A stretch of DNA of 64,000 bases from Elgaria multicarinata webbii (lineage: Eukaryota > Chordata > Lepidosauria > Squamata > Anguidae): the NCBI RefSeq assembly GCF_023053635.1, contig NC_086192.1:13988001-14052000 (forward strand). Reading direction: 5' to 3'. Shown here in pieces: positions 50,301 to 61,589 of the stretch. Each line of letters opens with the position of its first letter. Within the stretch, counting starts at the first letter, position 1. The notes under the pieces were generated by a model. It was not told where the DNA came from and made no database searches. It saw only the letters and a program-made list of their open reading frames with translations. Position numbers and translations under genes: made by a program.

Positions 50301-53300
50301 CCACCTTCGTTTGGGTTCAAAAGGGCGTTTTTGTGCTTTCGAACTCAGAGCCCCACCTCTGCCTTGTACTGAGATCCTTGGAGGAGTTACTTTTCTGTTA
50401 GTCTCACCTCTATGCCTACTCTCCAAGTCAAGTTTATTGTATTTAGCAACCAGCCATTATACAGTTTCACATAGATGTGTTACATTCATTCGTTCGTTCG
50501 TTCGTTCGTTCGTTGGTTCATTCGTTCCCTTGGCCTTTGTGTGCAAAAGCAGGGCCAGCACGAGAAATTTAGCGGTTCTAAAAGTTACGTATTTATTAAA
50601 ATCATTCAATAAAAAGCACAGCTTTGCGAGGGACGATCTTCCCTTCATCCGAACTAGCAAAGGAAGGATATAAATTTTCCTAATGTCTGAATAGACTCCG
50701 CGTTCTAAAATAAAACGAGCGACGTCTTCTAAAGTAAAAAAGGTTGCCTCCTGGAAATCAGTGTTGTATCGGCGCCCGTGCCCACGAGGGCAGCCATTTT
50801 ATTTTATTATTGCATTTATATCCCGCCTTTCCCCCCCCAAGGAACCCAAGGCGGCGTACATAATCCTCCTCCTCTCAGTTTCTATCCTCACAACAACAAC
50901 CCTGTGAGGTGGGTTGGGCTGACAGTCTGTAACTGGCCCAGAGTCAACCCGTGGGTTTCCATGGCTGTGTGGGGCTAGAACCCGGATCTCTGGACTCCCA
51001 TCCCAACACTTTAGCCACCATGCCACACTATGAACGGACAAGGCTTCTCCGTGATCGCCAGCATGCAGCGGACGCTGCTCCCCCCCCCCTGAATACCAGC
51101 TTGACACTCAATTTGGAAAGAATGGAGCCGAGACCATTGAAACTATGCGGGCGATTTTTCTATTTTAATCGCGCCGTGAGGCCCAGGACCGGGACTTTGG
51201 AAAAGGCGCTGTCTGGAACAGCACTTTACCTTGGCAAACGCATATTCCTGAAGCTGCCTTGGCTGAGTCGGCTGGTGTGCGTTTCTTGGGGAGAATTGGC
51301 AGGTTGGAGCGTGTGTGTGTGTGTGTATCTTTGCGTGTGCGTTGGTTCTTAGCCCTTTCCAGTCGTGGTGTGACCTGCAGAAGAAATGGGGTGCGCATGT
51401 CCGTAGGTGCGCCCATAGGGGAAAGGGAGTGGGGGGAAGGAGGGCCCACACACCCCGCTTGACCCTAAATTTCTTCCTTTCCAAACACCCGGCGCATTTG
51501 GCGACGCTCACGTTCGTTTCTTTAATTGAGATCCCGCCAAAAATGGCACCCAAAGGTGCACGCGGTCATGAAATTCCGGTTGAAAACAAATTCTTAATTA
51601 AAATATAACACGCAGATCCATACGAACACAGTTAAAGCGCTGCGATAAAAGGCATGCCACTTAGGAAATTCCCCCCTAAACGGTGTCCCTCGGCCTTCCC
51701 CCCCACCCCGGGTGATGGGATTTGTAGTCCAACACAACTGGCGGGCACCAGGTTGGCAAAGTGTGCTATACTTTCTTTGTATTAGTCACTGTTATTTTCC
51801 GCCGAAACGCTTCCTACAATGGCACTGCGGACTTGGTTTGGGAATGATGGGTGTTGTAGTCCCACGCATCTGGCCAGCGCCAGGCTGCCCTATGGGCTCT
51901 GCGCGTCCGCGTGTATCAGTTCGACGTAAGAGAATCGTTTTTGTAAATTGGTGATCTGTATCCGTATTTTGCAGGGTCGAAAGATCGACGGACCAAGTCA
52001 TCAAGCCGGTCAACGTGGAGGCCTTGTCGAAGTGGGTGGGCAAAATACCCGTCGACGTTCTCCGCGACATGCCGGTGATCGCGCCAATGCTGGGGAAGCT
52101 GGGCTACGACCCCTTTGCCAACCCCCCAAACTACGGGAAGCCGGACGAGAAAGTTCTCGAAAACACCAGGAGGGTAAAAGACCGTTCTAATGTTCAATTA
52201 TTACAACATCTATCTATGTCTCCATCCATCCGTCGCATTCTCATCCTGATGGCCCCGCCCCTTTCCCTTGGCCCCGCCCCTTTCTTCCAACCACCATAGA
52301 ATCATAGAATAGCAGAGTTGGAAGGGGCCTACAAGGCCATCGAGTCCAACCCCCTGCTCAATGCAGGAATCCACCCTAAAGCATCCCTGACAGATGGTTG
52401 TCCAGCTGCCTCTTGAAGGCCTCTAGTGTGGGAGAGCCCACCTCCTCCCTAGGTAACTGGTTCCATTGTCGTACTGCTCTAACAGTCAGGAAGTTTTTCC
52501 TGATGTCCAGCTGGAATCTGCCTTCCTTTAACTTGAGCCCGTTATTCCGTGTCCTGCACTCTGGGAGGATCGAGAAGAGATCCTGGCCCTCCTCTGTGTG
52601 ACAACCTTTTAATTCCTTGAAGAGTGCTATCATGTCTCCCCTCAATCTTCTCTTCTCCAGGCTAAACATGCCCAGTTCTTTCAGTCTCTCTTCATAGGGC
52701 TGATCCCTGATCATCCTGGTTGCCCTCCTCTGAACCCGCTCCAGCTTGTCTGCGTCCTTCTTGAATTGTGGAGCCCAGAACTGCACGCAATACTCTAGAT
52801 GAGGCCTAACCAGGGCCGAATAGAGAGGAACCAGTACCTCACGCGATTTGGGAGCTATACTTCTATTAATGCAGACCAAAATAGCATTTGCCTTTCTTGC
52901 AGCCATATCGCACTGTTGGCTCATATTCAGCTTGTGATCTACAACAATTCCAAGATCCTTCTCGTTTGTAGTATTGCTGAGCCAAGTATCCCCCATCTTG
53001 GGGGATACACAACCCACATAACTCTCCGTCAAAATTCAGAATGGGCACCACATGCTATATGTGGAATTTTGTCACGGCGGCTGCCGTCATTACAGAATGA
53101 AGTGACCCAATTGGAAAGGTGAAGGTTGTTTTGACGCTTCTTCGTCTCCCAGTTTTGCTTAACTAAAGATGCTGGTTATTACTGTTCGCGTTTACACCGG
53201 CTGGGCTCCGCATACTGAAGTGGAGATGTTGGAGAACTCTACAACGAATTCAAACGAGTTTAGATTTCTTTAAATCCAACCTGTGGATTCCGCCGCTGCC

Positions 53301-55170
53301 TGGCTTTTTCTGAGTGGCGCGGAGGATTTTTTAAAAAACCTTTGGAGCGCTATTGCGCACTAGTGCTAATTCACACTTGCGCACGTGCGGAGCAGCGCAG
53401 GTGCGCGTTTGTGCAACTGGAGTGAAATTCACACTGGTCTTTAAAAAAGAAAGAAAAGCTGTTTCCGTCAGTGAGCAGACGTCTGAGTGTCCGCAAAACT
53501 CAGATGGAATGGAGTTCACAAAACCTGTCCGTCCCTAACCTGAAGGCGTAGCTCCACCCACACGTTGCTTTTTTATGTGCTCCGATCCAGACACAAATGC
53601 CTGCTCCTGTGTACCCTTCATTTCGAAAGGCTTAATCGGTGTTCTCACAGGACAGCGCCTTCTGCCCGAGCTCCCTTTATTGTTTGAATTTGCTGGAGAG
53701 TGAAGACATTTTTATTCTTTTCCATTCTTTTTAAATTCCTGAAAACGTTTTCGGTTTCAAGCGCTTCAGAGGGGGTATTCCTTCCTTTCCCTTCCCAAAT
53801 TCTAAAGGGAAGGGCTGGATGTTTCGTTTTCTCGTTCGCGTTTTGTGTGCTTTTGAGTTTTCATTTGGTTGCCTGCCGTGTAGAATGCCTTGATCAATCC
53901 GTAGAGAAAGGTCCCAGAGAGAGTTCGGTAAATGTACGTGGCTCTAATTTACATTTTTAAAAGTGGCGTTTGTGTCTTCCAGGTCCATAAAGGGGAATTT
54001 CCGCTTCCCGAATTCCTTAAGGGGATGCCACAGGTAAGCGGTCTTGGGGCGTCTCTCTCACAAGGGTCTCAGAGACGTTTTGGTGCTTTCCATGATGGAA
54101 TTAACGTTCCTTTTGGCTGGGATGGAGGATCGCGTCGGCCTTCAGATTTCGTTGGGACTGCAACTCCCATCAGCTACAGCCAGCCAGTAGTTGGGGATGA
54201 TGGCCATTGCAGTACAATGATATCTGGAGAGGCTGACACCTTCCCCATCTCTGGCTTCTGAGCTAATGCAAACCTCCACCAAGCAGTTTGGAGAGCTAGA
54301 CTTGTTTTAAGCAAACTTAAAACTTATCATATATTACAAAATAACATTAATGCCCCAATGGAGGCTGGTGACTCCGATGTCAGTGGGGCAGTGAATCCGC
54401 TCCGGGTTTCACCCAGAACCAGTCAGGACTCTAAAGGAACTCTCTAAGGTGTGAAGCTTTGGGTTTCAGTCAGACCCGGTAAGAACTTTAAAGAATCTAT
54501 CCAAGGTGCGGAAGCCAACAGTTTCTACTGTTTAAGGTGGTTTTGATTTTACCTGAGGCAAGTCCCCAAATTCGAAGGCAGAGATTAAAAGACCCACCGC
54601 CCACAGAAACCGAAAATGCAGAGAATCCTAAAAGGGGGCAGAATTGCGGAGTGTTCCTAAGCATCCTAAAGCCGTATCAGACTAAAGCGGAGTTTCCCCA
54701 GAATGATCATTTAAAGAAAGAAAGGAAAAGAAAAAAGGAAAAGTCCGTGCATTGGGTGCGCAAGGCAAACTTGAAGTCAAGAGTTGATTAGGAGGAACGT
54801 GTGGCATGGTCCCTTCTTGTGATGCTTCCCACGGCCCTCTGGTTATAGGCCTACTTTAAATGGGACTGGTTTTGAGCAGTGATGTGCCCCTGCGTGCCCC
54901 TTCTCTCCCCCCCCCGGTGAATTTTTTTTAAACCGCTCGGTCAAACAGAACAAGGGAGCAGACCCGACAAGGGAGCGAACAAGCCATGGCCTTCTTCTCA
55001 TTGCAGCCACAGAAGACGGGAGAAAGGAAGTCCGGCGTCAAGATAAAACGCGCAAGGAGCTGATAAAGTAGAGTAGCGCCTGGCGGCCTCCGTCTTGTGT
55101 TTTCAAACTGCAGCCACCCTCCCCGTGCTTTTTGGCTGCAGGCGCCCAAATTCCTTCCGATAAGCTCCTC

Positions 55171-55215
<45 letters not shown>

Positions 55216-56754
55216 TCTCTCTCTCTGTATGTGCGCCCTTGGTTGCGCAAAAGGGCTGCGCTTTTTGCCCCTTGCGTTCTTGCGCTCTGAACGGTCTGCG
55301 CTTTTGGCTTGGCTAGCTGTGCTCAGCTGACCCGCGGCCAAGGGGCGGTCCCTGTTCGGCTGGGTGTGTTGCCACCCCTGGTATACCCCTCTGCTCCCAA
55401 CTATTTATGTGTGTGTTTGTGTCCGCGCAACTCACAATTCCCCCAAAGAGAACTGAAAGTCCTGCAGTTTCATTTGAGTTCCCGGACAATTGAAACGTGG
55501 GTTTTTTTGGGGGGGAAAGTTGACCAATTATTCCTTCTATTGACAATGTCAGGGGGTGAGTGCCGATCATTACGGAGCTAAAACAGCATCACGCACGTGC
55601 AAGAGGGAGGTTTCAGAGGTTTGCTGAAACACAAAGAATATTATTTTTGTGTGTGCGTGTGGGATCTAAGAGGGCATCCGCCTCACTTCTACCACCTGAT
55701 TGTGTTCCAATGAAGTGGTAGGGTCCATTGTATGTATCCATGGGGGATAGGTAGCTAAATCAAGCCTTCGTGTTCAGTGGCTCTGTGCTGAGGCCCAGAC
55801 GCTGAGGACCAACAGGGAACGACAGTTGCCTTGGTGCAATGTTTGTGGGTTTTACCGGAACTATCGGGCTGACCACTGTTGGAAGCAAGATGTCGGGTAT
55901 TTTCCAGTGGTTCTCAACCTTTAATCCACCTTACCAAGTATGCAACATTATTGTTGAATGCCTTCCAAAGCCGTGTGGGTTGGTGGTTGGTTGGTTTTAT
56001 AAAAAAATAGGACATAAAACCCAGTCTAGGCGAGGCAATTTTATTCGGGATTTTAGTCCCGGGGCGGGGTGAACGACATACACACGGCAATTCGCCTCTC
56101 TTGCAATGTCGAAACTCTTTGTAAAGAACGGGGGAACGGAGCTGCCTGAAGTCCGAAATGACCCCCAAAGTTTTGAACCCCTCCTTAAGATTTGTAGGTT
56201 GTGCCCGGTGGGGTGAGGGAGTGTACAGCCCCGGTTACAAATCACTGACTGGATCCAGCCAGGCAATTGTGAAACAGTTAAATCTAAGTTGTTTTATTGC
56301 CAGAGGCTTGACAGCCCTTGGTGGAGAAGCACCGTGACTTATCGGGTACCGTTTGTCCGTCCGTCCCCACCACCCCTGGCCGTGTGCCCTTCAAATCTCA
56401 AAGGTGAGATTTGGGCTACATGGGGGTTCAATCTCGCATCGACAGATTCATCTTTTATGAGTTTGCCCCCCCCCCGCCCCCGTTTAAAATGAACGATGCC
56501 GGTGGCTATCGCTGCGTCTAGTAGCAGGGAGTTCCACGCACGAATTTGACATTACGTGGAGGCTTCCTTCCCTCCCGAATTGGGTATCGATCAGCTTTGT
56601 CAGGTTCTAGAATCGACTTTTTGACGTTTCCTCTTGCTTCGTCACTGAGTGCCGCTTGTTTCTGTGGGCGGCGGGTCTTTTAATTCACAAACGGTGTTTC
56701 TTTCTCTCTTTCCCCACCCTCTGCTTCTTCTAATAGCCCAACGTGGTGAAATAG
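46525..56754 (+). CDS. TPST1: Protein-tyrosine sulfotransferase 1 (complete, four coding exons)
   Basis: TPST1 transfers sulfate from PAPS to tyrosines of secreted and membrane proteins in the trans-Golgi. Coding exons 46525-47369, 51975-52173, 53983-54033 and 56737-56754 join to 1,113 nt, 370 residues, the human length. Type II topology: short cytosolic KLKQN, membrane segment ~9-25 ([17 protein letters not shown]), then the lumenal stem. Visible: glycosylation site NAT at 60-62, PAPS-binding PRSGTT at 78-83, Glu100 (catalytic-base position) in CGEETR, VRDGRA, cysteines spaced as in the family disulfides, and [12 protein letters not shown]. The stem (38-60) is the least conserved part. The C-terminus ends MPQPNVVK where human has KPQTEQVE. 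The start MVGKLKQN and Golgi anchor identify TPST1, not TPST2. Confidence 0.98.
48091..48396 (-). repeat. CR1 LINE 3' end
   Basis: The octamer tail at the left (AATCATAGAATAGCAGAGTT) and RT C-terminus on the minus strand, ending near AAGAGATCCTGGCCCTCCTC. In TPST1 intron 2. Confidence 0.92.
48400..49560. other. TPST1 intron, no repeat or exon recognised
   Basis: Mixed composition; long open frames exist on both strands but lack family resemblance. Confidence 0.45.
49566..49757 (+). repeat. CR1 LINE 3' tip
   Basis: TTAGAGCAGTACGACAATGG ... TTCTATGATTCTATGAGAG. Confidence 0.92.
50494..50516. repeat. (CGTT)n microsatellite
   Basis: About six TTCG units in TPST1 intron 2. Confidence 0.85.
50795..51032 (-). 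repeat. CORE-type tRNA-SINE
   Basis: The reverse complement: head GTGTGGCATGGTGGCTAAAG, B box GGGTTCTAGCC, CORE block CACCTCACAGGGTTGTTGTT, tail GGCGGGATATAAATGCAATA. Confidence 0.82.
51700..51895. repeat. Two ACTCCCA-family half elements
   Basis: GGTGATGGGATTTGTAGTCC (51,711-51,735) and GAATGATGGGTGTTGTAGTC (51,842-51,865), both followed by the outer arm GGC(G)CCAGG; 80 bp upstream of TPST1 exon 3. Confidence 0.7.
51975..52173 (+). CDS. TPST1: TPST1 exon 3
   Basis: 199 nt, acceptor ATTTTGCAG and donor GTAAAA. It encodes [39 protein letters not shown] and LENTRR. Confidence 0.98.
52299..53003 (-). mobile_element. CR1 LINE, 3' end with open RT C-terminus
   Basis: The minus strand has a 218-codon frame (53,032-52,376) homologous to the 11,612 and 28,827 copies: [30 protein letters not shown] and [16 protein letters not shown]. 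It begins 126 bp after TPST1 exon 3, antisense to the gene. Confidence 0.93.
53004..53980. other. TPST1 intron 3, no feature recognised
   Basis: No repeat or exon identified between the CR1 copy and exon 4. Confidence 0.45.
53983..54033 (+). CDS. TPST1: TPST1 exon 4
   Basis: 51 nt, acceptor TCTTCCAG and donor GTAAGC. It encodes [17 protein letters not shown] (human VYKGEFQLPDFLKEKPQ). Confidence 0.96.
54150..54245. repeat. ACTCCCA-family palindromic MITE
   Basis: GGGACTGCAACTCCCATCAG and GGATGATGGCCATTGCAGTA, an inverted pair 120 bp after TPST1 exon 4. Confidence 0.7.
55170..55226. repeat. (GT)n(CT)n microsatellite
   Basis: About 21 GT units then CTCTCTCTCT, in TPST1 intron 4. Confidence 0.95.
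56737..56754 (+). CDS. TPST1: TPST1 last coding exon (PNVVK, stop)
   Basis: The acceptor TCTTCTAATAG follows a good pyrimidine tract. Five codons then TAG. It restores exactly 370 residues, supporting this tiny coding segment. The 3'UTR continues to the right. Confidence 0.82.
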   Translation, partial: PNVVK

Positions 56755-57118
56755 AAGACCGGACGGGACTTCATGTAGGTGGCTGGTAATATAATGTACA
56801 ATTATGACTTTGGGACTTCACTTTTCGTTAGCTAGCTGTATCTGCGGAGCTAAAAACAAGAATTCAGACTTGTGCGACCTGCCTTGTTTATTTTATTAGC
56901 AGCTTGAGATCTAGGACAGGGATGGGAAAATCGTGGCCTTCCAGATGATATTTGACTGCAAGTCCCATCACTCCAGCTAGCATAGTCAATGATCTGTCTA
57001 ACTTTAATCCACCTGTGCTCTAGAACCAGGTGCAAAATAGAGGCTCAGTCAGACATGCACTAAGAATTAAGGAACGTGAGAAGATAAGGAACTGGATGTG
57101 TCTGAGCCTGGCTCAGGA

Positions 57119-57175
57119 ATTTATTTATTTATTTGTTACATTTATATACCGCCCCATAGCCAAAGCTCTCTGGTC
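57119..57175 (-). repeat. L2 LINE 3' tail
   Basis: TTTATTTATTTATTTGTTAC then CCGCCCCATAGCCAAAGCTC, about 365 bp after the TPST1 stop. Confidence 0.8.
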
Positions 57176-58368
57176 GGGGATGTGGGAGGTAGCCGCGGAT
57201 CGCCACTCCCTGACCAGCACTGCCTGAAATCTTTTCTTTTCTACTTGGACTAGGAATGTTGGCTTGCACCGTGGCGGAATCGGCGAAGACCCAGCTGGGC
57301 TGTTTTTCCAGGCTATTTTCCTGTTTTATACTGTGGTCTCTCTCTCTTTTGTTTTAATTTTAATTTTATTTTTGAATGGTTGGCTGCTTTTTTTTTTTTG
57401 CGTCTGAGCACATGCTCAGTTGGTGCACTGCTGATTCCAGACAGAGCAACCCCACCAAAACCCCGGATCTGGTTGAGGTGCGTGATCCCCAAATCAAGGC
57501 GTTAAAAAGGGGGCGGCCCAATTCGAAACCTCTCCTCTGCAACCGTCTTTGGAGTCGCCGGGCGCCGCTCGAGAACGCATCGTCGTGCGACGACACCCCT
57601 TAATTTCCATGACGCTTGCTCGTGGGGATGTCCTTGGCGGATTGCGCCCAAAGCACTTTTTTGGGGGGAAGACGCTTAGATTTCTTGGTGGAAATCCCGT
57701 TTTCTCAACTGTTTATAAAAATCACAGAAGCAGACGGATGGAGTTGCCTATTTTGCTCCCTTTTCTTTCTCTTCGGTTCTTGCACTTTATTTTTATTTTT
57801 TAAAAAGGGGCGGGTTTGGAAATAGTATCCCTTGATACAGAATTTGGGGTGTCAAATATGTGAAATTTGGTGAAGGCGTTTCTATGCTTGCCTTAAGGGA
57901 TTTTGCCCTGGCCCATTGATCCATGTGTGAGCAGCAGGCTGTGAGCACGCTGATGTGGTTCAGGTGATCTGTGCACCTACCTGCCAAGCAAAAGGTGGGT
58001 GAGGATGCAGGAAGAAAATGAGGCCTGGACTTCATCCCCACCATTAAAAACAGAAAGATATATGATTACAGGCCCAAGTACAGCAAAGGTCTTTATTTTT
58101 CTTACCTTGTCCCACATATGACCTACATATGTTTACATGCAGGGGTTTGCTTCTGTGCATGTGTTGTGTTTCTTTGATCAGGGCGATTGGTTTTTTTTTT
58201 AACTTGTGGAGAACGGTTTCTGTGCCAATTCTTTCTCTCCCACCCCCTTTCCGGTTTTATTGACATGCGGAAATGAACTTTTAATTATTTAAGGAAGATG
58301 TTTTCTGAGATATGGAGGAAGAACCTGTATGTTTACAATCCAACAACCTTTTGTATTTTATTTTTCAA

Positions 58369-58374
58369 AATAAA
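58369..58374 (+). terminator. TPST1: Candidate polyadenylation signal for TPST1
   Basis: First AATAAA found downstream of the stop codon (1.6 kb away), followed by GT-rich sequence. An L2 tail lies between at 57,119, so the 3'UTR could be shorter and use a variant signal. Confidence 0.3.
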
Positions 58375-58736
58375 TGCTTTAAATGTGGCAGGTTTTTGTT
58401 TCGTTTGAATGATGCCCAGCATGGGGGGGGAAAAAAACTTGACAGGGATGGTCAGGGATTTATTCTTAAAACTTCTGTCCTGCCGATCAGCAAGGCGTTG
58501 TAGCGGCAAACCAAAAATAATGTTTAAAACATAGACAATGAACTTTAAAACAATAGAAGATTGACAAAATATTTTAAAACTTCAAACACTGGTAAGAGGA
58601 ACAATAAATGAGTTATACAAATGGGAAGAAAACAAAGGTATAAAAATTGTCAAAGGCGCAAGAGAATAAAAAAAAAATCATCTTTTCAGCACTGCGTGGA
58701 GACAAAATTGGCAGCAGGGAAGTGGTGCACCCCAAC

Positions 58737-58837
58737 TTCTCTGTTGCATCTTGATTTGTCTCCCTCTTTGGAAGGCACTTTCAAGACCACATCTATATGA
58801 CAGGCTAAAACTCAACAGGGGAAGTTTCTCACAGAGC
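58737..58837. repeat. 101-bp dispersed segment, copy A
   Basis: TTCTCTGTTGCATCTTGATT ... GGGGAAGTTTCTCACAGAGC; copy B at 60,754-60,854 differs at about one base by eye. The family is unknown. Confidence 0.8.
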
Positions 58838-58924
58838 CCTGTTTCTATCTCATTTCTTGGAGACACTGGCACCCAGAGTAGGGCCTCATGACCCAGATCC
58901 TAAAGAACAGCCATTTCAAATGGG

Positions 58925-59446
58925 AACTGAAATCTCTTCATTGGCTTCCAATTCACTTCAGAATCCAATATAAACTTCTCCTGTCGACCTACAAAGCTTT
59001 TCACTGTCTAGCTCCTTCCTATCTCTCCTCTCTCATCTCACACTATTGCCCCGCTCGTGCTCTTCGCTCCTCTGATGCCATGTTTCTCGCCTGCCCAAGG
59101 GTCTCTCCTTCCCTTGCTCGGCTTCGTCCATTTTCTTCTGCTGCCCCTTACGCCTGGAACGCTCTTCCAGAACATTTGAGAACTACAAGTTCAATCGCAG
59201 CTTTTAAAGCTCAGCTAAAAACTTTTCTTTTTCCTAAAGCTTTTAAAACTTGATGTTGTTCGGACTTTATACTGTTAGTTTCACCCTACCCTGTGCCTGT
59301 TTACCCTACCCTGTGCCTGTTTGCATTCTCTTCCCCTCCTTATTGTTCTACTATGATTTTATTAGATTGTAAGCCTATGCGGCAGGGTCTTGCTATTTAC
59401 TGTTTTACTCTGTACAGCACCATGTACATTGATGGTGCTATATAAA

Positions 59447-59475
<29 letters not shown>
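58925..59475 (+). mobile_element. L2 LINE 3' end
   Basis: ELKSLHWLPIHFRIQYKLLL, SLISHYCPARALRSSDAMFL and FSSAAPYAWNALPEHLRTTS, tail CACCATGTACATTGATGGTG then (AAAT)n(AAT)n(AAC)n to ~59,502. A close relative of the 36,241 copy. Confidence 0.93.
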
Positions 59476-59477
<2 letters not shown>

Positions 59478-59509
59478 TAATAATAACAACAACAACAACA
59501 ACAGATCAT

Positions 59510-60000
59510 CCTTTGGGTAAGAGGTGTGGGGCCAGATCAAACCTTCAAAATGTTTTCGTTACTTTTTACTCTCAGGGACTTTGAAAAGCTTCACCTATCC
59601 GTAAAAAAAAACCCTTCACTTTTCTGCCCAACTATTAAAAATCAAGGAACTCTGAATGTCAACACTTATTAATTTAAAGCATTTTAAACTCGCTCCTTAG
59701 CCAAAAAGACTCCTGGGGTGGCTTATGTGGAATCAGAAAATCACTAGCTACAGGCTGATAGGTTAAAAAGGCATGTCACACGAGGAAAAAGGCAGGGAAC
59801 AAATTATAATTTGACATTTATCAGCTTCATTTGAAAAATGGGTAGGGCGCAAACCTATGAAGTCCAGTAACTATTTTCTAGCTTAGCCATAGGTGTTGTT
59901 GTGCGGACACAAAATAAACTCCCCCAATGTTCCTGGTATAAACTGTTATAATTAGTCATATTATTTTTGTGCCTCTTTTTCTAGCACTGACAAGGCTGGA
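59510..60000. other. Intergenic, no feature recognised
   Basis: AT-rich sequence without coding or repeat resemblance. Confidence 0.45.
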
Positions 60001-60004
60001 GTGC

Positions 60005-60095
60005 TAAAGCTGCCTTCCAGAAGGGCTGGCCTGCAATTCCCATAAACCCCAGCCGGCATGGGAATTGCAGTCCAAGGCTTCTTGAGAACACCAGG
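60005..60095. repeat. ACTCCCA-family palindromic MITE
   Basis: GCCTGCAATTCCCATAAACC and GGCATGGGAATTGCAGTCCA, an inverted pair with outer arm ACACCAGGTCGAGGATGGC. Confidence 0.75.
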
Positions 60096-60753
60096 TCGAG
60101 GATGGCTGGCTGGAGAGATTTCAGTATCTCCTGCTCTTTAGGAAGCCCCCAAAATTACAAAACGCATGGGAATTCAGCGAAAAGAGGGCATAGGGCATCC
60201 TCTAGTGGCATGAAAGAGAAAAGATCCCTTGAAAATGTTGAGTTGTAGCAACATCACTGGAGTAAAATAATTCAAGAAACATGTTGCTTTGTTTTTAATG
60301 TACAGGATTAATTTATTTAGATACTTGTGTACAGCTTTTAAGGCTCAGAGGCCCTTACAAAAGCCTTCGCAGTTAAAATTCGTTTCAATACCTAAAAGTC
60401 ACAAATCATCCAATATCTAACGCCTTGTACTGAAATAGCAGCAATTTAAACACTTTTTAGAACTTAATTAAAAAGGGAGCATAATGCTGGCAGATTAAGG
60501 AAAGTTGTGTGTTATCGCAATGTCTCCCATGAGGGTTGCCAACTCACTCCCCCACCCACCCCGGCTGGGTTCCTGTATCTTTCCATGGAACTGCCCAATA
60601 AGCCAAAAGCCAATATGTCTACATGTAGGGCCTGGGAGAAGCCTGCTAGATTTCTGTGAATTAAAAGACACAGGAGCCCTCCCTTTTTTTGGGGGGGAGG
60701 AAGTTGGCACCCCTGTTTGTATACAAGCACGAAAGGTCCAGAAGAGATTCCAG

Positions 60754-60854
60754 TTCTCTGTTGCATCTTGATTTGTCTCCCTCTTTGGGAGGCACTTTCA
60801 AGACCACATCTATATGACAGGCTAAAACTCAACAGGGGAAGTTTCTCACAGAGC
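60754..60854. repeat. 101-bp dispersed segment, copy B
   Basis: Near-identical to 58,737-58,837. Its right edge abuts the minisatellite at 60,859. Confidence 0.8.
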
Positions 60855-60858
60855 ACTG

Positions 60859-61184
60859 CATCCTATGCATGTTTCTACAGGGGAAAAGTCCTACAATCCT
60901 TTGCATGTTTCTACAGGGGAAAAGCCCTACAATCCTATGCATGTTTCTACAGGGAAAAGCCCTACAATCCTATGTATGTTTCCACAGGGGAAAAGCCATG
61001 CAAACCTATGCATGTTTCCGCAGGGGAAAAGCCCTACAATCCTATGCATGTTTCTACAGGGAAAAGCCCTACAGACCTATGCATGTTTCTACAGGGGAAA
61101 AGTCCCACAATCCTATGCATGTTTAGACAGAAAAAGCCCTACAACGTCCAACATGAGAGTTGTAGGGCTTTTTCCTATCTAGAC

Positions 61185-61185
<1 letters not shown>
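60859..61185 (+). repeat. 35-36-bp minisatellite, eight copies, ending in an inverted unit
   Basis: Unit CCTATGCATGTTTCTACAGG + GGAAAAGTCCTACAAT. After the last copy, AGAAAAAGCCCTACAAC is followed 13 bp later by GTTGTAGGGCTTTTTCCTAT, an inverted partner. This is the layout of the parent MITE with one arm amplified. Confidence 0.93.

Positions 61186-61233
<48 letters not shown>
61186..61233. repeat. (AAT)n microsatellite
   Basis: About 16 AAT units. Confidence 0.95.
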
Positions 61234-61589
61234 TATTTCTTACCCGCCTCTCCACTTGGATCGAGGCGGGGAACAACAGCGAAGGATTCAACCTCAACAT
61301 GCATAGGATTGAACTTTAAAAGTATTTCCCCATCCCTCCTCAGCTGAAAAAAAAAGCCTCCTGGGGTGGCTTTCATATAACCAGCAAAAAAATAAGTCAG
61401 TCTCCTCCTTTTTATAAAAGAAGACATGACAGGGAAGGAAAAGGTACGGGGAGGGATGAGGAAAACGTGAGCAGGCCTTCAGCGGGGCTGGTGGAGCGGC
61501 CCTGCCTCCCCTCTCGAGGTCTCCTGGGGCCTGGGAGGAGGGACCCGCGTGCCCCTGGGTGATTCTCCATCACTGCGACTTAAAAAGGC

